IMG/VR virus record: IMGVR_UViG_3300043496_000175
Coordinates: 1-64,000 of that record
Strand: one strand, 5' to 3'
From: a virus
Length of the DNA stretch: 64,000 bases
Both the position numbers and the translations under genes were made by a program. Positions 29,980 to 38,543 of this stretch are shown in pieces (position 1 is the first letter of the stretch; every line of letters begins with the position of its first letter). The notes beneath the pieces were generated by a model. The model saw only the letters and a program-made list of their open reading frames with translations. It did no database searches and was not told where the DNA came from.

Positions 29980-30552
29980 ATGGCAACAGAAGCACGGTAC
30001 GGCTGGGAGCTTCCCGATCTCGCGGATGTGGCGGACGGTCCCGATGCGTTCCTGCAGTTCGCGAACGATGTCTCCGACACCATCTCCAACACCACCGTCC
30101 AGACTTACACCCCAAGCTGGACCAGCCTCACCAGTGGCGGAAACCCTTTCGGTGTAGCAACCCGCTCCGGGCATTACCGAATGCTGAACAAGGTTGTGGA
30201 CTTCGTTGCCCGGCTGACTTTCGGGTCCGGGACCAGTGGTGGACTCGGGGAGCTGATGGTGGGACTCCCTGTCCCGGCGAACTCCTCCACGCAATACGTT
30301 GTGAACTGCATTCTGTGGACCCCCTCATCCGGCGGAACCTGGCTGGGGTATGGGGCGATCGACCAGCAGTCCGGGTTCACCAATATGCGTCCCCAGTTTC
30401 CCATCAACAATGCCCGCTCTGACATGTCCGGCTGGGCATCTACCGGCGGAATCCTCGGTTTGAGCATTCCAACCGTGCCGAGTAACCCTGGTGGGTACTC
30501 CGTCATGAACGGTGGGTACTTCACTGCTCATGGGCGGTACTTCGCAGCGTGA
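29980..30552 (+). CDS. Minor tail / fibre-like protein
   Basis: Start MATEARYGWE at ATG 29980, chosen because GAGAGG lies 9 bases upstream; 190 residues. The opening 'MATEARYGWELPDLADVADG' and the following 'DAFLQFANDV' match the recurrent start of actinophage minor tail/fibre proteins (typically ..DLVKDGA..IR). The rest is beta-rich with Gly/Ser/Asn (SGGNPFGVATRSGHYRM), resembling a host-recognition jelly-roll. It stands apart from the tail genes, directly upstream of the large terminase with a GTGA overlap. Confidence 0.6.
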   Translation: MATEARYGWELPDLADVADGPDAFLQFANDVSDTISNTTVQTYTPSWTSLTSGGNPFGVATRSGHYRMLNKVVDFVARLTFGSGTSGGLGELMVGLPVPANSSTQYVVNCILWTPSSGGTWLGYGAIDQQSGFTNMRPQFPINNARSDMSGWASTGGILGLSIPTVPSNPGGYSVMNGGYFTAHGRYFAA

Positions 30553-32018
30553 CCGCTGATCTGTCCCTGGAGCATCAGGTTGCGCTACTTCCCAAGGATC
30601 AGCAGGAAGCCATCCTGGCTGACCTGGACATGGAAGCGCTCCCATATGACTGGACCTGGGGCGGGAGACCTAGTCAGCTCCTGCCGGTAGAGCCGGATGC
30701 TAGTTGGACGGTGGCGCTCGCTCTGGCCGGTCGTGGATTCGGTAAGACCCTGATGGGGTCTCAGTGGATCCGCATGCTCGATCAGCAATGGTCACACTTG
30801 CGGTGGGATACCGCACACATGCGGTTCGCGCTACTCGGGCGTACCGCCGCCGACGTCCGTGACGTCATGCTGGAAGGCCCCTCCGGGCTGCTTAACATCT
30901 ACCCGCCCTCATTGCAGGACCAGGTGATCTGGACTCCTACCCGCCGCAGAATTGAACTCCCCGGTGGTGCGGTAGGGTTAGTGAACTCAGCGGAAGAGCC
31001 AGATCAGTTGCGTGGCCCCGCTTTTCACATCGGGTGGTCAGATGAGACCGCCAGCTACAAACAAGTCCGGTCCATGGCTGAAGGCAACCTGACCGCCTGG
31101 GAGAACCTCCGGATCGCGGTCCGGCTCGGAACCCACCCGCAGATCCTGGCCACCACCACCCCCAAGCGGATCCCGCTACTCAAAGCGTTGCTGGCCGAAG
31201 CTCACGATCAGCCGGAAAAGTTCATTCTCCGACGGGGCAAGACCACCGACAACGTCAAGCTCTCCTCCGGCTACCTGGATACCCTGTTCGGCCTGTACGG
31301 CGGCACCCAGCTCGGTAAGCAGGAGCTGGAAGGGGAGATGCTGGATGACGTCGTCGGAGCCATGACGTCGGAAGCCATCATCGAGCAGTACCGCGTCACC
31401 GGCCTGCCGATCGGGATCCCTTGGATCAAGATCGTCGGAGTGGACCCCTCAGTCGCTGAAAAGCCGCACGATGAGTGCGGCATCGTGGTGGTCTACATCT
31501 CCAACACCTACCCCGTGCTCAAGCGACACGCCTTCATCGTGGAGGACCTGTCCCTGCGAGCCAGCCCCACCGTCTGGGGTGATGTGGTAGTCCGAGCAGC
31601 GCACGAACACGGTGCAACAGTGGTGGCCGAAACCAACCAGGGAGCCAACCTGGTCAAGCAGATGGTGCGGCAATCCGCTGCCGCAGCCAACCTGCAGAAC
31701 CCACAGATCCGGGAAGTCTGGTCCTCCAAGAGCAAGTCGGTCCGGTCCGAACCTGTCGGCGGTGCCTACGCCCGTGGACGCATCCACCACGTTAATTTCC
31801 TGCCCGAACTTGAAGACCAGATCGGGACCTGGGTCCCGGGAGAAAGTGGCTACTCCCCGGACCGGATGGACGCACTCGTGCATGCCTGCGCTGCCGGTAT
31901 GTTCCCCGAGGCATTGATCAACGGTGCACCGGGAAGTACTACCTTGCACTCGGTGGCCAATCAGCGGATCCCCCTGACTCACCAGGTGGCCTTGCCTGCA
32001 CGAAGAGGTGCGATGTGA
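30549..32018 (+). CDS. terL: Terminase large subunit
   Basis: A 489-residue protein from GTG 30549 (GTGA overlap). Walker A LAGRGFGKT (59-67), Walker-B-like VSSIDE-type segment (HIGWSDETASY), then the nuclease region with VGVDPSVAEKPHDECGIVV and DRMDALVHACAA carrying the acidic residues of the RNase-H-like fold. It pumps DNA into the procapsid and cuts it. Full length. Confidence 0.92.
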   Translation: MTADLSLEHQVALLPKDQQEAILADLDMEALPYDWTWGGRPSQLLPVEPDASWTVALALAGRGFGKTLMGSQWIRMLDQQWSHLRWDTAHMRFALLGRTAADVRDVMLEGPSGLLNIYPPSLQDQVIWTPTRRRIELPGGAVGLVNSAEEPDQLRGPAFHIGWSDETASYKQVRSMAEGNLTAWENLRIAVRLGTHPQILATTTPKRIPLLKALLAEAHDQPEKFILRRGKTTDNVKLSSGYLDTLFGLYGGTQLGKQELEGEMLDDVVGAMTSEAIIEQYRVTGLPIGIPWIKIVGVDPSVAEKPHDECGIVVVYISNTYPVLKRHAFIVEDLSLRASPTVWGDVVVRAAHEHGATVVAETNQGANLVKQMVRQSAAAANLQNPQIREVWSSKSKSVRSEPVGGAYARGRIHHVNFLPELEDQIGTWVPGESGYSPDRMDALVHACAAGMFPEALINGAPGSTTLHSVANQRIPLTHQVALPARRGAM

Positions 32019-32653
32019 GTACTCCACAAGAGGAAGACGCGGGCAGCCTGATCCCGGCACTGCTGGCGATCTACACCAACTACCTGGCATTCCGCGCCGC
32101 GCAGGGCAATGTATCCACAGCGTGGACAACTGTTGTGGATCAAATCGGTCTGCAGGCGTTCATTGGAGACCAGTTGGCGATGATCGCGGCCCGCGCCCTG
32201 GCCCGCCAACGTGAAGGATTGGGTGCGGGAGCTGATGAGTTGTGGACCGCTGTTCCACAGGGTGTAGCGGCCGGAGTGAACGCCGGTTTACAGACTGTGG
32301 CCGAGGCGCTTATCTGGACCGACGAGCACGAGGATGTGCCTACCAAGGACGAGGATGGACTGATTCCCACACAGTCGGATCCGCCCGAGGAACTTGCCAT
32401 GGTCACCGCCCAAGCCGTTGCTTCAGCGGCGCAGGAAGCTACTGCGGAAGCTGCGGGATGGAGGTACAAGACGTGGGAAAGCATCGGAGACCGGCAGGTG
32501 AGGGAGACGCATCGGGCGCTGGCGGGGCAGAAGATCCGGCTCGCGGAAGCATTCACAACGATCGATGGAGACTCGCTGAGATACCCGGGGGATCCATTGG
32601 CCGAGGTCTCAAATCGCATCGGGTGCAGATGTACGCTGCGGACCTCTCGTTGA
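32015..32653 (+). CDS. MuF-like head morphogenesis protein
   Basis: A 212-residue protein from the GTG at 32015 (GTGA overlap). The C-terminal 60 residues are the MuF/SPP1-gp7 core: WESIGDRQVRETHRALAGQK, then GDSLRYPGDP and NRIGCRCTLR, with the paired cysteines. The N-terminal half is helical. MuF-type proteins attach to the portal inside the procapsid. It is separated from the portal by three small genes. Confidence 0.82.
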   Translation: MSTPQEEDAGSLIPALLAIYTNYLAFRAAQGNVSTAWTTVVDQIGLQAFIGDQLAMIAARALARQREGLGAGADELWTAVPQGVAAGVNAGLQTVAEALIWTDEHEDVPTKDEDGLIPTQSDPPEELAMVTAQAVASAAQEATAEAAGWRYKTWESIGDRQVRETHRALAGQKIRLAEAFTTIDGDSLRYPGDPLAEVSNRIGCRCTLRTSR

Positions 32654-32670
32654 TCGTTGTGTCTATACTC
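32648..32670 (+). promoter_or_regulatory. Leaderless-type promoter GTTGATCG-N6-CTATACTC
   Basis: GTTGATCG, TTGTGT and CTATACTC end 6 bases before the GTG at 32677, without a ribosome-binding site. Shares CTCTCGTTGAYCG with the copy at 29938-29966. Confidence 0.6.
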
Positions 32671-32676
32671 CAGAGC

Positions 32677-32898
32677 GTGAGTTTCATCCGCCGAGTCCGC
32701 TGGCTGCCGGTCCTGGTGCTGGGCATGAACCTCGCTGTGATCCTGCTGGCCATCCTCAATCCTGACCGCATCGGAACCTGCATCGCGCTGGCCATCTGTG
32801 CGCTCTCCCTGGCTGTCCTTGAAGGAGTCCGCCTTGTCGAATCCCGTGGTCCTGGCCCTGGCAACCCAGCGCCTGACACAGTTGGTCGTAGAGGATGA
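32677..32898 (+). CDS. Small two-span membrane protein (73 aa)
   Basis: A GTG start at 32677 follows the leaderless promoter. Two hydrophobic helices (WLPVLVLGMNLAVILLAILN and IALAICALSLAVLEGVRL) precede a disordered tail. It overlaps the DUF1360-like gene. Possibly a head/membrane accessory or superinfection protein; unknown. Confidence 0.65.
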   Translation: MSFIRRVRWLPVLVLGMNLAVILLAILNPDRIGTCIALAICALSLAVLEGVRLVESRGPGPGNPAPDTVGRRG

Positions 32899-33133
32899 CA
32901 TCACTCGGCCGGTACGTGAGGCAGTCAGTAGATGGGCCGCAGGTCATGAGGAGTACAGCTTCCGGGAGCGTGTGGATTTCGCTCTCAACTGCGGAGCTTG
33001 CGCCAGTGTCTACGCCGGTGCAGCCATCCTGCTGGCAGATCGAGTACCGCCCGGAAGAGTCCTCATTCGTGTGCTCGCAGCCAGCGCCGCAGCGTTAGGC
33101 ATCAAAGCCGTTCTGGAAAAACTGGAGGACTGA
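32834..33133 (+). CDS. DUF1360-like membrane-associated protein
   Basis: A TTG start at 32834 is supported by GAAGGAG 7 bases upstream and gives 99 residues. The pattern ALATQRLTQLVVEDDITRPV, then FALNCGACASVYAGAAILL is that of DUF1360 proteins, frequent in actinophage head gene clusters. Function unknown. Ends in a TGATG overlap. Confidence 0.72.
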   Translation: MSNPVVLALATQRLTQLVVEDDITRPVREAVSRWAAGHEEYSFRERVDFALNCGACASVYAGAAILLADRVPPGRVLIRVLAASAAALGIKAVLEKLED

Positions 33134-33552
33134 TGACCGAGCCGATCTACTACAAGGGCGATGTAGTCGAGCTGCACGCCGACCTGTTCCCTGGGTTCGT
33201 CAAGCCACTGCCTGCGGGCGTACCTTCCAACGTCGCCAAGAAGCGCGTCGTGGTCACCGAACGATGCCTCACCATCGCTTGGTCCATCGCCGGAGTAGTG
33301 CAGCGCATCGACATCCCGATGACCAAAGAAGAGACCGCTGAGGTCACTTTCCGGGGCGGTCAGGTCGGGGAATACGAGGTCGGTCGGGACAGTGGATGCT
33401 CCACCTGCGGAGCCGGAGCGATCAAGAATTGGCGGCCCTGGCCGGGTGTCACGATGAAGCAGACACCCCGCCTGGACGTCGCCGCAGCCGCCGTCAAAGA
33501 CGATGCGAACTTCGGTCTGCCATCCGGGAGATACTCGCGCTCTCGCCCGTAA
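33133..33552 (+). CDS. Hypothetical protein (139 aa)
   Basis: Starts MTEPIYYKGD at ATG 33133 (TGATG overlap). Beta-rich, with CSTCGAGAIKNW in the second half, a possible metal site. Sits just upstream of the portal gene. No family recognised. Confidence 0.7.
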   Translation: MTEPIYYKGDVVELHADLFPGFVKPLPAGVPSNVAKKRVVVTERCLTIAWSIAGVVQRIDIPMTKEETAEVTFRGGQVGEYEVGRDSGCSTCGAGAIKNWRPWPGVTMKQTPRLDVAAAAVKDDANFGLPSGRYSRSRP

Positions 33553-33579
33553 GGGTTACTGCCAGCTACGCTCTTGCCC

Positions 33580-35166
33580 ATGGGTCTGTTCACGCGCGAG
33601 GTTTCACCGGCAGAAGTGCCCCCGGTTGCCGGTCGCCGCGCTCGCAGCGCGAGCTGGGGACAGCACCGCGCGATCACCGCTTCAGCGGAAAAGATCAACC
33701 TCAAAAACCCGCTGATGCTGCAGGTTACGCAGAATCAGGCCGAGTGGCAGACCGCAGCCTGGACCGGCTACAACCGCGTCGGGGAAATCCACTACGGCTT
33801 CGGTTTGCTGGCCAACCTGCTCTCCCGCGTCCGCATCTACGCCGCCGTGGTGAACGAGTCCAACGAGGCCCCCAGCGACCTGTCCCAGCTCGAAGACGAC
33901 GATCGCATCTCGGAGAATCTAGCCGAAGCAGCCACTGCCGCGATTGCCGAATTGACCCTCAAAGACTTCGCCAGTTTCGTCCGCAAGTTCAGCCTCAACA
34001 TGTCAGTACCGGGAGAGTGCTACCTGGTGCACATGCCGCCGGTCGAGGGCGGCGAGAAGGCCTGGATCGTCTGTTCCAAGTCCGAGCTGGTGATCCGGAC
34101 GGACAGCATCCAATACCTCCCACTTCGGGGCGGGCAACGCCGGGAACTCCCCAAGGACACCTACGTCGCCCGCATGTGGCGGCAGTCCCCGGAGTACACC
34201 ATGGAGGCAGACTCCTCCATGATCGGTGTGCAGGACAGCGTCGAAGAGCTGCTCCTCTGCCAGCGACTGACACGCGGAGCCGCCCGCTCCCGGATGAACG
34301 CCGGTGTGTTGTTCATCCCGGATGGCATCACCACCGCCCGGACCGGGGCCACTGCTGAAGCCGTCATCGAAGAACCCGACGACGACATCTCCGGTCTCAC
34401 AGCCATGGCTCAGCAGGACCCTCGCGGGGACATGGTCAACCAGTTGATGGACGCCATGGTCACCCCGATCGGTGATGAAGGCAGCGCCGCCGGTGTCGTG
34501 CCCCTGGTGCTGGTCGGGCCCACGGACCAGGGCATGGGAATCCGGCATGTGTCCTTCGAGCGGAACACCGACGAGTGGTTGGTGAAGCGCGGGGAGATCG
34601 CGCTCGACCGGATCCTGCAAGGCATCGACATCCCCAAGGAAGTCGTCACCGGCATGCAGGCGGTGAAGTACTCCAACGCAGTGGTGATTTCTGAGGATCT
34701 GTACAAGGCCAACGTCGAGCCCCTCGCACTGGTGCTTGCGGATTCCCTGACCACGGTCTATCTCCGGCCAGTGCTTAAAGCCGCTGGCTTTACCGATGAG
34801 CAGCTCAAAGAGATCGTGGTCTGGTACGACCCCAGTGAGATTGTCACCCGCCCGAACAGCTCCGAATCCGCCACTCAGGGCGTGGATCGGAATCTGCTTT
34901 CCCATAAGGCCTGGCGGCGGGAACATGGCTACGCCGAATCCGATGCGCCATCATTGGAGGAGATCGCCCTCTCCAAGCTGGCGGAGCTACCGGAGGCTGT
35001 GCAGCTTCAGGTGCTGGCCAAAGTGTTCAAGGGCTTTGTTGATGTTGATGAGGATCCGGAGCCCGCTCCGCAGGAGAGGGCTACCGCGCGTCCCTTGGCT
35101 GCGGTCAAGGACGACACCGAGAAAGACCCCCAACGAGTCGCGATTCAACAGGTAGGGATCAAGTAA
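33580..35166 (+). CDS. Portal protein
   Basis: A 528-residue protein from ATG 33580 (TACGCT lies 7 bases upstream, a possible leaderless start). Actinophage portal features: an N-terminal ITASAEKINLKNPLML segment, the crown/wing region and a helical stem LLLCQRLTRGAARSRMNAG-VLFIPDG. Next come the 'DRILQGIDIPKEVVTGMQAV' segment and the 'SNAVVISEDLYKANVEPLAL' helix typical of the portal fold. It forms the dodecameric DNA gate at one capsid vertex. C-terminus acidic and variable. Confidence 0.88.
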   Translation: MGLFTREVSPAEVPPVAGRRARSASWGQHRAITASAEKINLKNPLMLQVTQNQAEWQTAAWTGYNRVGEIHYGFGLLANLLSRVRIYAAVVNESNEAPSDLSQLEDDDRISENLAEAATAAIAELTLKDFASFVRKFSLNMSVPGECYLVHMPPVEGGEKAWIVCSKSELVIRTDSIQYLPLRGGQRRELPKDTYVARMWRQSPEYTMEADSSMIGVQDSVEELLLCQRLTRGAARSRMNAGVLFIPDGITTARTGATAEAVIEEPDDDISGLTAMAQQDPRGDMVNQLMDAMVTPIGDEGSAAGVVPLVLVGPTDQGMGIRHVSFERNTDEWLVKRGEIALDRILQGIDIPKEVVTGMQAVKYSNAVVISEDLYKANVEPLALVLADSLTTVYLRPVLKAAGFTDEQLKEIVVWYDPSEIVTRPNSSESATQGVDRNLLSHKAWRREHGYAESDAPSLEEIALSKLAELPEAVQLQVLAKVFKGFVDVDEDPEPAPQERATARPLAAVKDDTEKDPQRVAIQQVGIK

Positions 35167-35170
35167 GCAG

Positions 35171-35797
35171 ATGCCGAACACAGGCGCACTGTTTGTGGCA
35201 ACACCTGCTGCTGACGACCCCTTCCACCAGTTGTCCGAAGAAGATTCCGCTCACTGCACCATGACCTACTTCGGTGAAGCTGAGGATCTACCGGAAGATC
35301 TGGTAGATGAACTGCACAGTGTGCTGGCTCAGGTGTCTCAGACAGTTGGGCCGTTCAGTGCGGACGTTGCCGGAACCGCTGTACTCGGACCGGACAAGGC
35401 CGCCGTCGTGCTGGTGGAATCCTTCGAGTTGGTGGAACTACGGAACGCCATGCTCGCGTCTCCCGCCGTGCAGGAAGCACAGGGTTTGGCAGAGCGGCAA
35501 TTCCCATCTTGGTTGCCTCATCTCACGGTTTCTTACACCGGCAAGGAGTTCGAGCCGCCAGAAAGCATCCAGATTGATGCTGTGGGGTTCTGGATCGCAG
35601 GGGAAAAGGAATCCGTACCGCTACGCAAGATGCCGGTACTGGATCTCACTGCCGCCCTGTCCATCCCGGTGATCTCCTGTGCGTCGGACCTGGCGCTTGG
35701 GTTCCGGTACGGAGAAGCCGTACCTGACTCCCGCTGGTACGTCGCCAAGCGCGCCCGTGCGCTGGGTGTTTCTGTTCCTGCTGGTTGGGGTGTGTGA
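35171..35797 (+). CDS. 2H phosphoesterase / RNA-ligase-like protein
   Basis: A 208-residue protein from ATG 35171. It has two H-x-T motifs: HCTMTYFG (His28) and HLTVSYTG (His117), the catalytic pair of 2H cyclic-phosphodiesterases/LigT-like enzymes. The family hydrolyses 2',3'-cyclic ends or oligoadenylates, and some phage members blunt nucleotide-signalling defence (for example CBASS). Position between portal and protease is common in actinophages. Ends in a TGATGA overlap with the protease. Specificity unknown. Confidence 0.82.
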   Translation: MPNTGALFVATPAADDPFHQLSEEDSAHCTMTYFGEAEDLPEDLVDELHSVLAQVSQTVGPFSADVAGTAVLGPDKAAVVLVESFELVELRNAMLASPAVQEAQGLAERQFPSWLPHLTVSYTGKEFEPPESIQIDAVGFWIAGEKESVPLRKMPVLDLTAALSIPVISCASDLALGFRYGEAVPDSRWYVAKRARALGVSVPAGWGV

Positions 35798-38067
35798 TGA
35801 CCGAACTACTGATGAGCGGACACGACCGCACCTACCAGCCGCCCCGCAGTCTTCGTCGCAAGGCGTCCGAAGTCGAGGACTCCGACCTACTCACCTCACG
35901 GGTGGCGGCCGGGCGTTGTGATGCCTGGGACCTGATGAAGCTCCAGGACCGTGAAGACACTGCTGACTGGGCGGCCACCACGTTGAACAGTGTGCTGGCC
36001 TCCATCGAAGCCGAAGCACAGGACGTCCTCGGCTGCACCGATTGTGAAGACACCGGGTTCTACGGGTTGCTGGCCGACGGCAATGAGGACATGGTGGTGG
36101 GACTGCTTCGGCGGGTAGGGGATGGGGAATACGAATCCCTGCAGGCCGACGGCATTTGGCAACCATGGGAGGCATCCAATGACGGAGCCGAGCTACTCAC
36201 TCTTGAGCTTGCTGAAGATGTGGCTGCTGCAATCACTGCAGGTGCTGTGGGACTCATTCGCAAATACAGTCAGCCCCTGGCGTTCCTTCCACCTGCAGAA
36301 TCTCTAGTCGCCAGCCCACTCGCGGATCACACCGAGACGGGCCTTTTCGCGGTTGTCGATGACGATGATCCCGGTGCGGTGATGCAGCTTGTCCGCGCCG
36401 GTGAAGAGTCGATGACCGAATGGATCGATGGGCAGTGGGAGCCGTGGGAAACGCCGGACTCTGACCTGCTGACGATCCCTCTGGATCAGGACACTTTCGA
36501 CTCCATCATCGCCACCGGCCTGGTCGCCTACACCAGCCCCGACCCCCGCGCCGAGAAGCTCCGGCGGTACTGGTCCACCGGACGTGGCGGAGCCAAGATT
36601 CGGTGGACCGCGCCCGGCAGTGGAGACTTCTACCGGTGCGTCAAGCATCTCCGGAAGTATCTAGGTCTGCGAGCTAAGGGGTACTGCGCCAACCTCCACA
36701 AGAGGAACACCGGTGTCTGGCCAGGGGATCGGCGCAATATCGGGCGTCGAGGCAGTGCTTCTCTCGAAGAGAATCTTGTAGCGTCACTGAAATCCGGATC
36801 ATGGTCCGGTGAACCGGAAAGGAACTCCGACATGCCCGAACTCACGGATGGGGTCTACTGCGAGGTGGACGATCACGACGCAGGACTGCTCCGGACGTTG
36901 GTGGCCGGGGGTTTCCCTGTCGCACCGCCGGATGACTGGTACACCAATCCTGCCTTCGAGGGCCCGACCCCGATGCAGGTCGATGACGACGGCCGGGTAC
37001 GCGGCCACATCGCCACCTGGGACGTCACCCACATCGGCATGGCCGGATCGGTGCACGCCCCAAAGAGCAAGTCCGGCTACGCCTACTTCCAGACTGGCCA
37101 GCTCAAGACCGCGTCCGGGAAGACGGTCAACGTCGGGCAGCTCACCCTGGCGGGTGGGCACGCCCCGATCCACGCCTCCGCCAAGGACGCCGTCAAGCAC
37201 TACGACGACACCAACAGCGCCGTAGCCGATGTCACGGTAGGGGAAGACGCATATGGCATCTGGGCAGCCGGATCCCTCCGCCCGAACATCACCCCGGAAC
37301 AGATCCGAACCTTCCGGGCGAGTCCTCTGTCAGGGGACTGGCGACCCATCGGCGGAAACCTCGAACTCGTTGCCGCATGCGCAGTTAACGTGCCGGGCTT
37401 CCCTATCGCCCAGGCACTGGCCGCAGGTGGGGCCATCGTCGCTCTCGTGGCAGCGGGGGCCCGGCCGTTGGCCCAACGACAGGCCGCTCTGACAGCGGAC
37501 GCCATCATCCTGGAGCGGTTGGATGCACTGGAGTCCCGGATTCCTGTGGCGGCAGAGCCGGAGCCGGTTGTAACGGAAACCGTTCCGGAGGTAACGCCGG
37601 AAGTTGTTCCGGAGACTGTCATCCCGGTGGATCCGGAACCGGTGGCTGAGCCGGAAGCTGTTGTGGTGGAAGAGCCGGAGCCGGTTGCGGCCAGCACCGC
37701 TGTTGCGGAAGCACCTGTTCTCGAAGAGCAGGTGGAGGAAGCTGTCGCAGCGGCGGAACAGAACACGCCAGAGGAAGTGCAGCCGGAGCCCACCGACAAA
37801 CTGGATCCGGATGAGGTGGCGCAGGCCCGCAAGGATGCCGCTGCTATCCGCCGGGATTGGATCCGCCGAGAAGTGCATGGAGAGGATGGCGTCACCGCAG
37901 CGCTGCCTCCGCAGTTCCTGGCCAAGGCCAAAGAGAAGGAAGCGTCCATCAAGGACGAGGCCAGTCTCAAGGCAGCGATCAAGTCCGCCAAGCCTTTTGA
38001 CCGGTCGCGCATCAAAGCGGCAGCGGCCAAGCTCAAGCTCTCGAACCTGATCCCCAAGGATTGGTGA
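35797..38067 (+). CDS. Capsid maturation protease with scaffold-like tail
   Basis: A 756-residue protein from ATG 35797. A cysteine-containing N-terminal part (GCTDCEDTG) leads into a repeated 'DG.W.PWE.' module (residues ~110-230). The protease domain (about 370-560) has GHIATWDVTHIGMAG, GYAYFQTG, VGQLTLAGGHAP and ADVTVGEDAYGIW, as in actinophage capsid proteases. SGDWRPIGGNLELVAACAVNVPGFPI is the conserved C-terminal segment. A Glu/Pro/Val-rich coiled tail follows, probably the scaffold. It matures the procapsid and may be cut itself. Ends at a GTGA overlap. Confidence 0.87.
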   Translation: MTELLMSGHDRTYQPPRSLRRKASEVEDSDLLTSRVAAGRCDAWDLMKLQDREDTADWAATTLNSVLASIEAEAQDVLGCTDCEDTGFYGLLADGNEDMVVGLLRRVGDGEYESLQADGIWQPWEASNDGAELLTLELAEDVAAAITAGAVGLIRKYSQPLAFLPPAESLVASPLADHTETGLFAVVDDDDPGAVMQLVRAGEESMTEWIDGQWEPWETPDSDLLTIPLDQDTFDSIIATGLVAYTSPDPRAEKLRRYWSTGRGGAKIRWTAPGSGDFYRCVKHLRKYLGLRAKGYCANLHKRNTGVWPGDRRNIGRRGSASLEENLVASLKSGSWSGEPERNSDMPELTDGVYCEVDDHDAGLLRTLVAGGFPVAPPDDWYTNPAFEGPTPMQVDDDGRVRGHIATWDVTHIGMAGSVHAPKSKSGYAYFQTGQLKTASGKTVNVGQLTLAGGHAPIHASAKDAVKHYDDTNSAVADVTVGEDAYGIWAAGSLRPNITPEQIRTFRASPLSGDWRPIGGNLELVAACAVNVPGFPIAQALAAGGAIVALVAAGARPLAQRQAALTADAIILERLDALESRIPVAAEPEPVVTETVPEVTPEVVPETVIPVDPEPVAEPEAVVVEEPEPVAASTAVAEAPVLEEQVEEAVAAAEQNTPEEVQPEPTDKLDPDEVAQARKDAAAIRRDWIRREVHGEDGVTAALPPQFLAKAKEKEASIKDEASLKAAIKSAKPFDRSRIKAAAAKLKLSNLIPKDW

Positions 38068-38378
38068 TCGTGGCGCGTGAATGCGGCCCCGGCCGGTGGG
38101 TGGATTTCGAGCGCACCGACCGGGACTACGTGAAGTGGGGCAGCTCCGGACTCACCGGAGCTGCCACCGCGACCGTGGAGTTGGAAAGCAACGGTACGTT
38201 CCACAACCTGGCTATTGATACCGAAACCGGTGATCTCACAGCTCTTTTCGCCGGGCCTGACGTTGTTTCACCAGGGGGAGCGATCGTGGTGCCTGAAACT
38301 TCTCACATTGAGGTACACATCGTTGATGGCGTGATCACCCGCACTCTGGACGGCGGGTTCATCCGGCTGGTACCTTGA
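38064..38378 (+). CDS. Hypothetical protein (104 aa)
   Basis: A GTG start at 38064 (GTGA overlap). Beta-rich (GAATATVELESNGTFHNLAI), like a small decoration or cement protein, which would fit its place between protease and capsid. No family recognised. Followed by a terminator. Confidence 0.6.
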   Translation: MIVARECGPGRWVDFERTDRDYVKWGSSGLTGAATATVELESNGTFHNLAIDTETGDLTALFAGPDVVSPGGAIVVPETSHIEVHIVDGVITRTLDGGFIRLVP

Positions 38379-38400
38379 CCGGGTCCTGCTCGGACGGGTG

Positions 38401-38428
38401 AAGGCGGTCTCCTCGCGGAGGCCGCCTT
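38401..38428 (+). terminator. Terminator after the protease operon
   Basis: AAGGCGGTCTCC and GGAGGCCGCCTT form a 12-bp stem (one G-U) with a 4-base loop, followed by CCTTTATTT. It separates the capsid gene from the upstream unit. Confidence 0.8.
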
Positions 38429-38491
38429 CCTTTATTTCTGGCATTGGTGTACTTTCGCGTTCGAGCGCTCGACACTCTCTGTGACCACACC

Positions 38492-38521
38492 AGATGAGGC
38501 CGGTACCTCTGGAAGGCAATG
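38492..38521 (+). promoter_or_regulatory. Possible promoter/operator for the capsid gene
   Basis: TCGACACTCTCTG resembles the early -35/operator signature TTGACACTCTGCCG but has no convincing -10. The capsid gene has its own strong ribosome-binding site TGGAGGACCC. Confidence 0.3.
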
Positions 38522-38543
38522 TTCCACTGTCTCTGGAGGACCC

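Noticed and set aside
37200-38204. Antisense 334-aa Ser/Ala-rich ORF over the protease gene
   Set aside because: Low-complexity mirror of the Glu/Pro/Val-rich scaffold tail.
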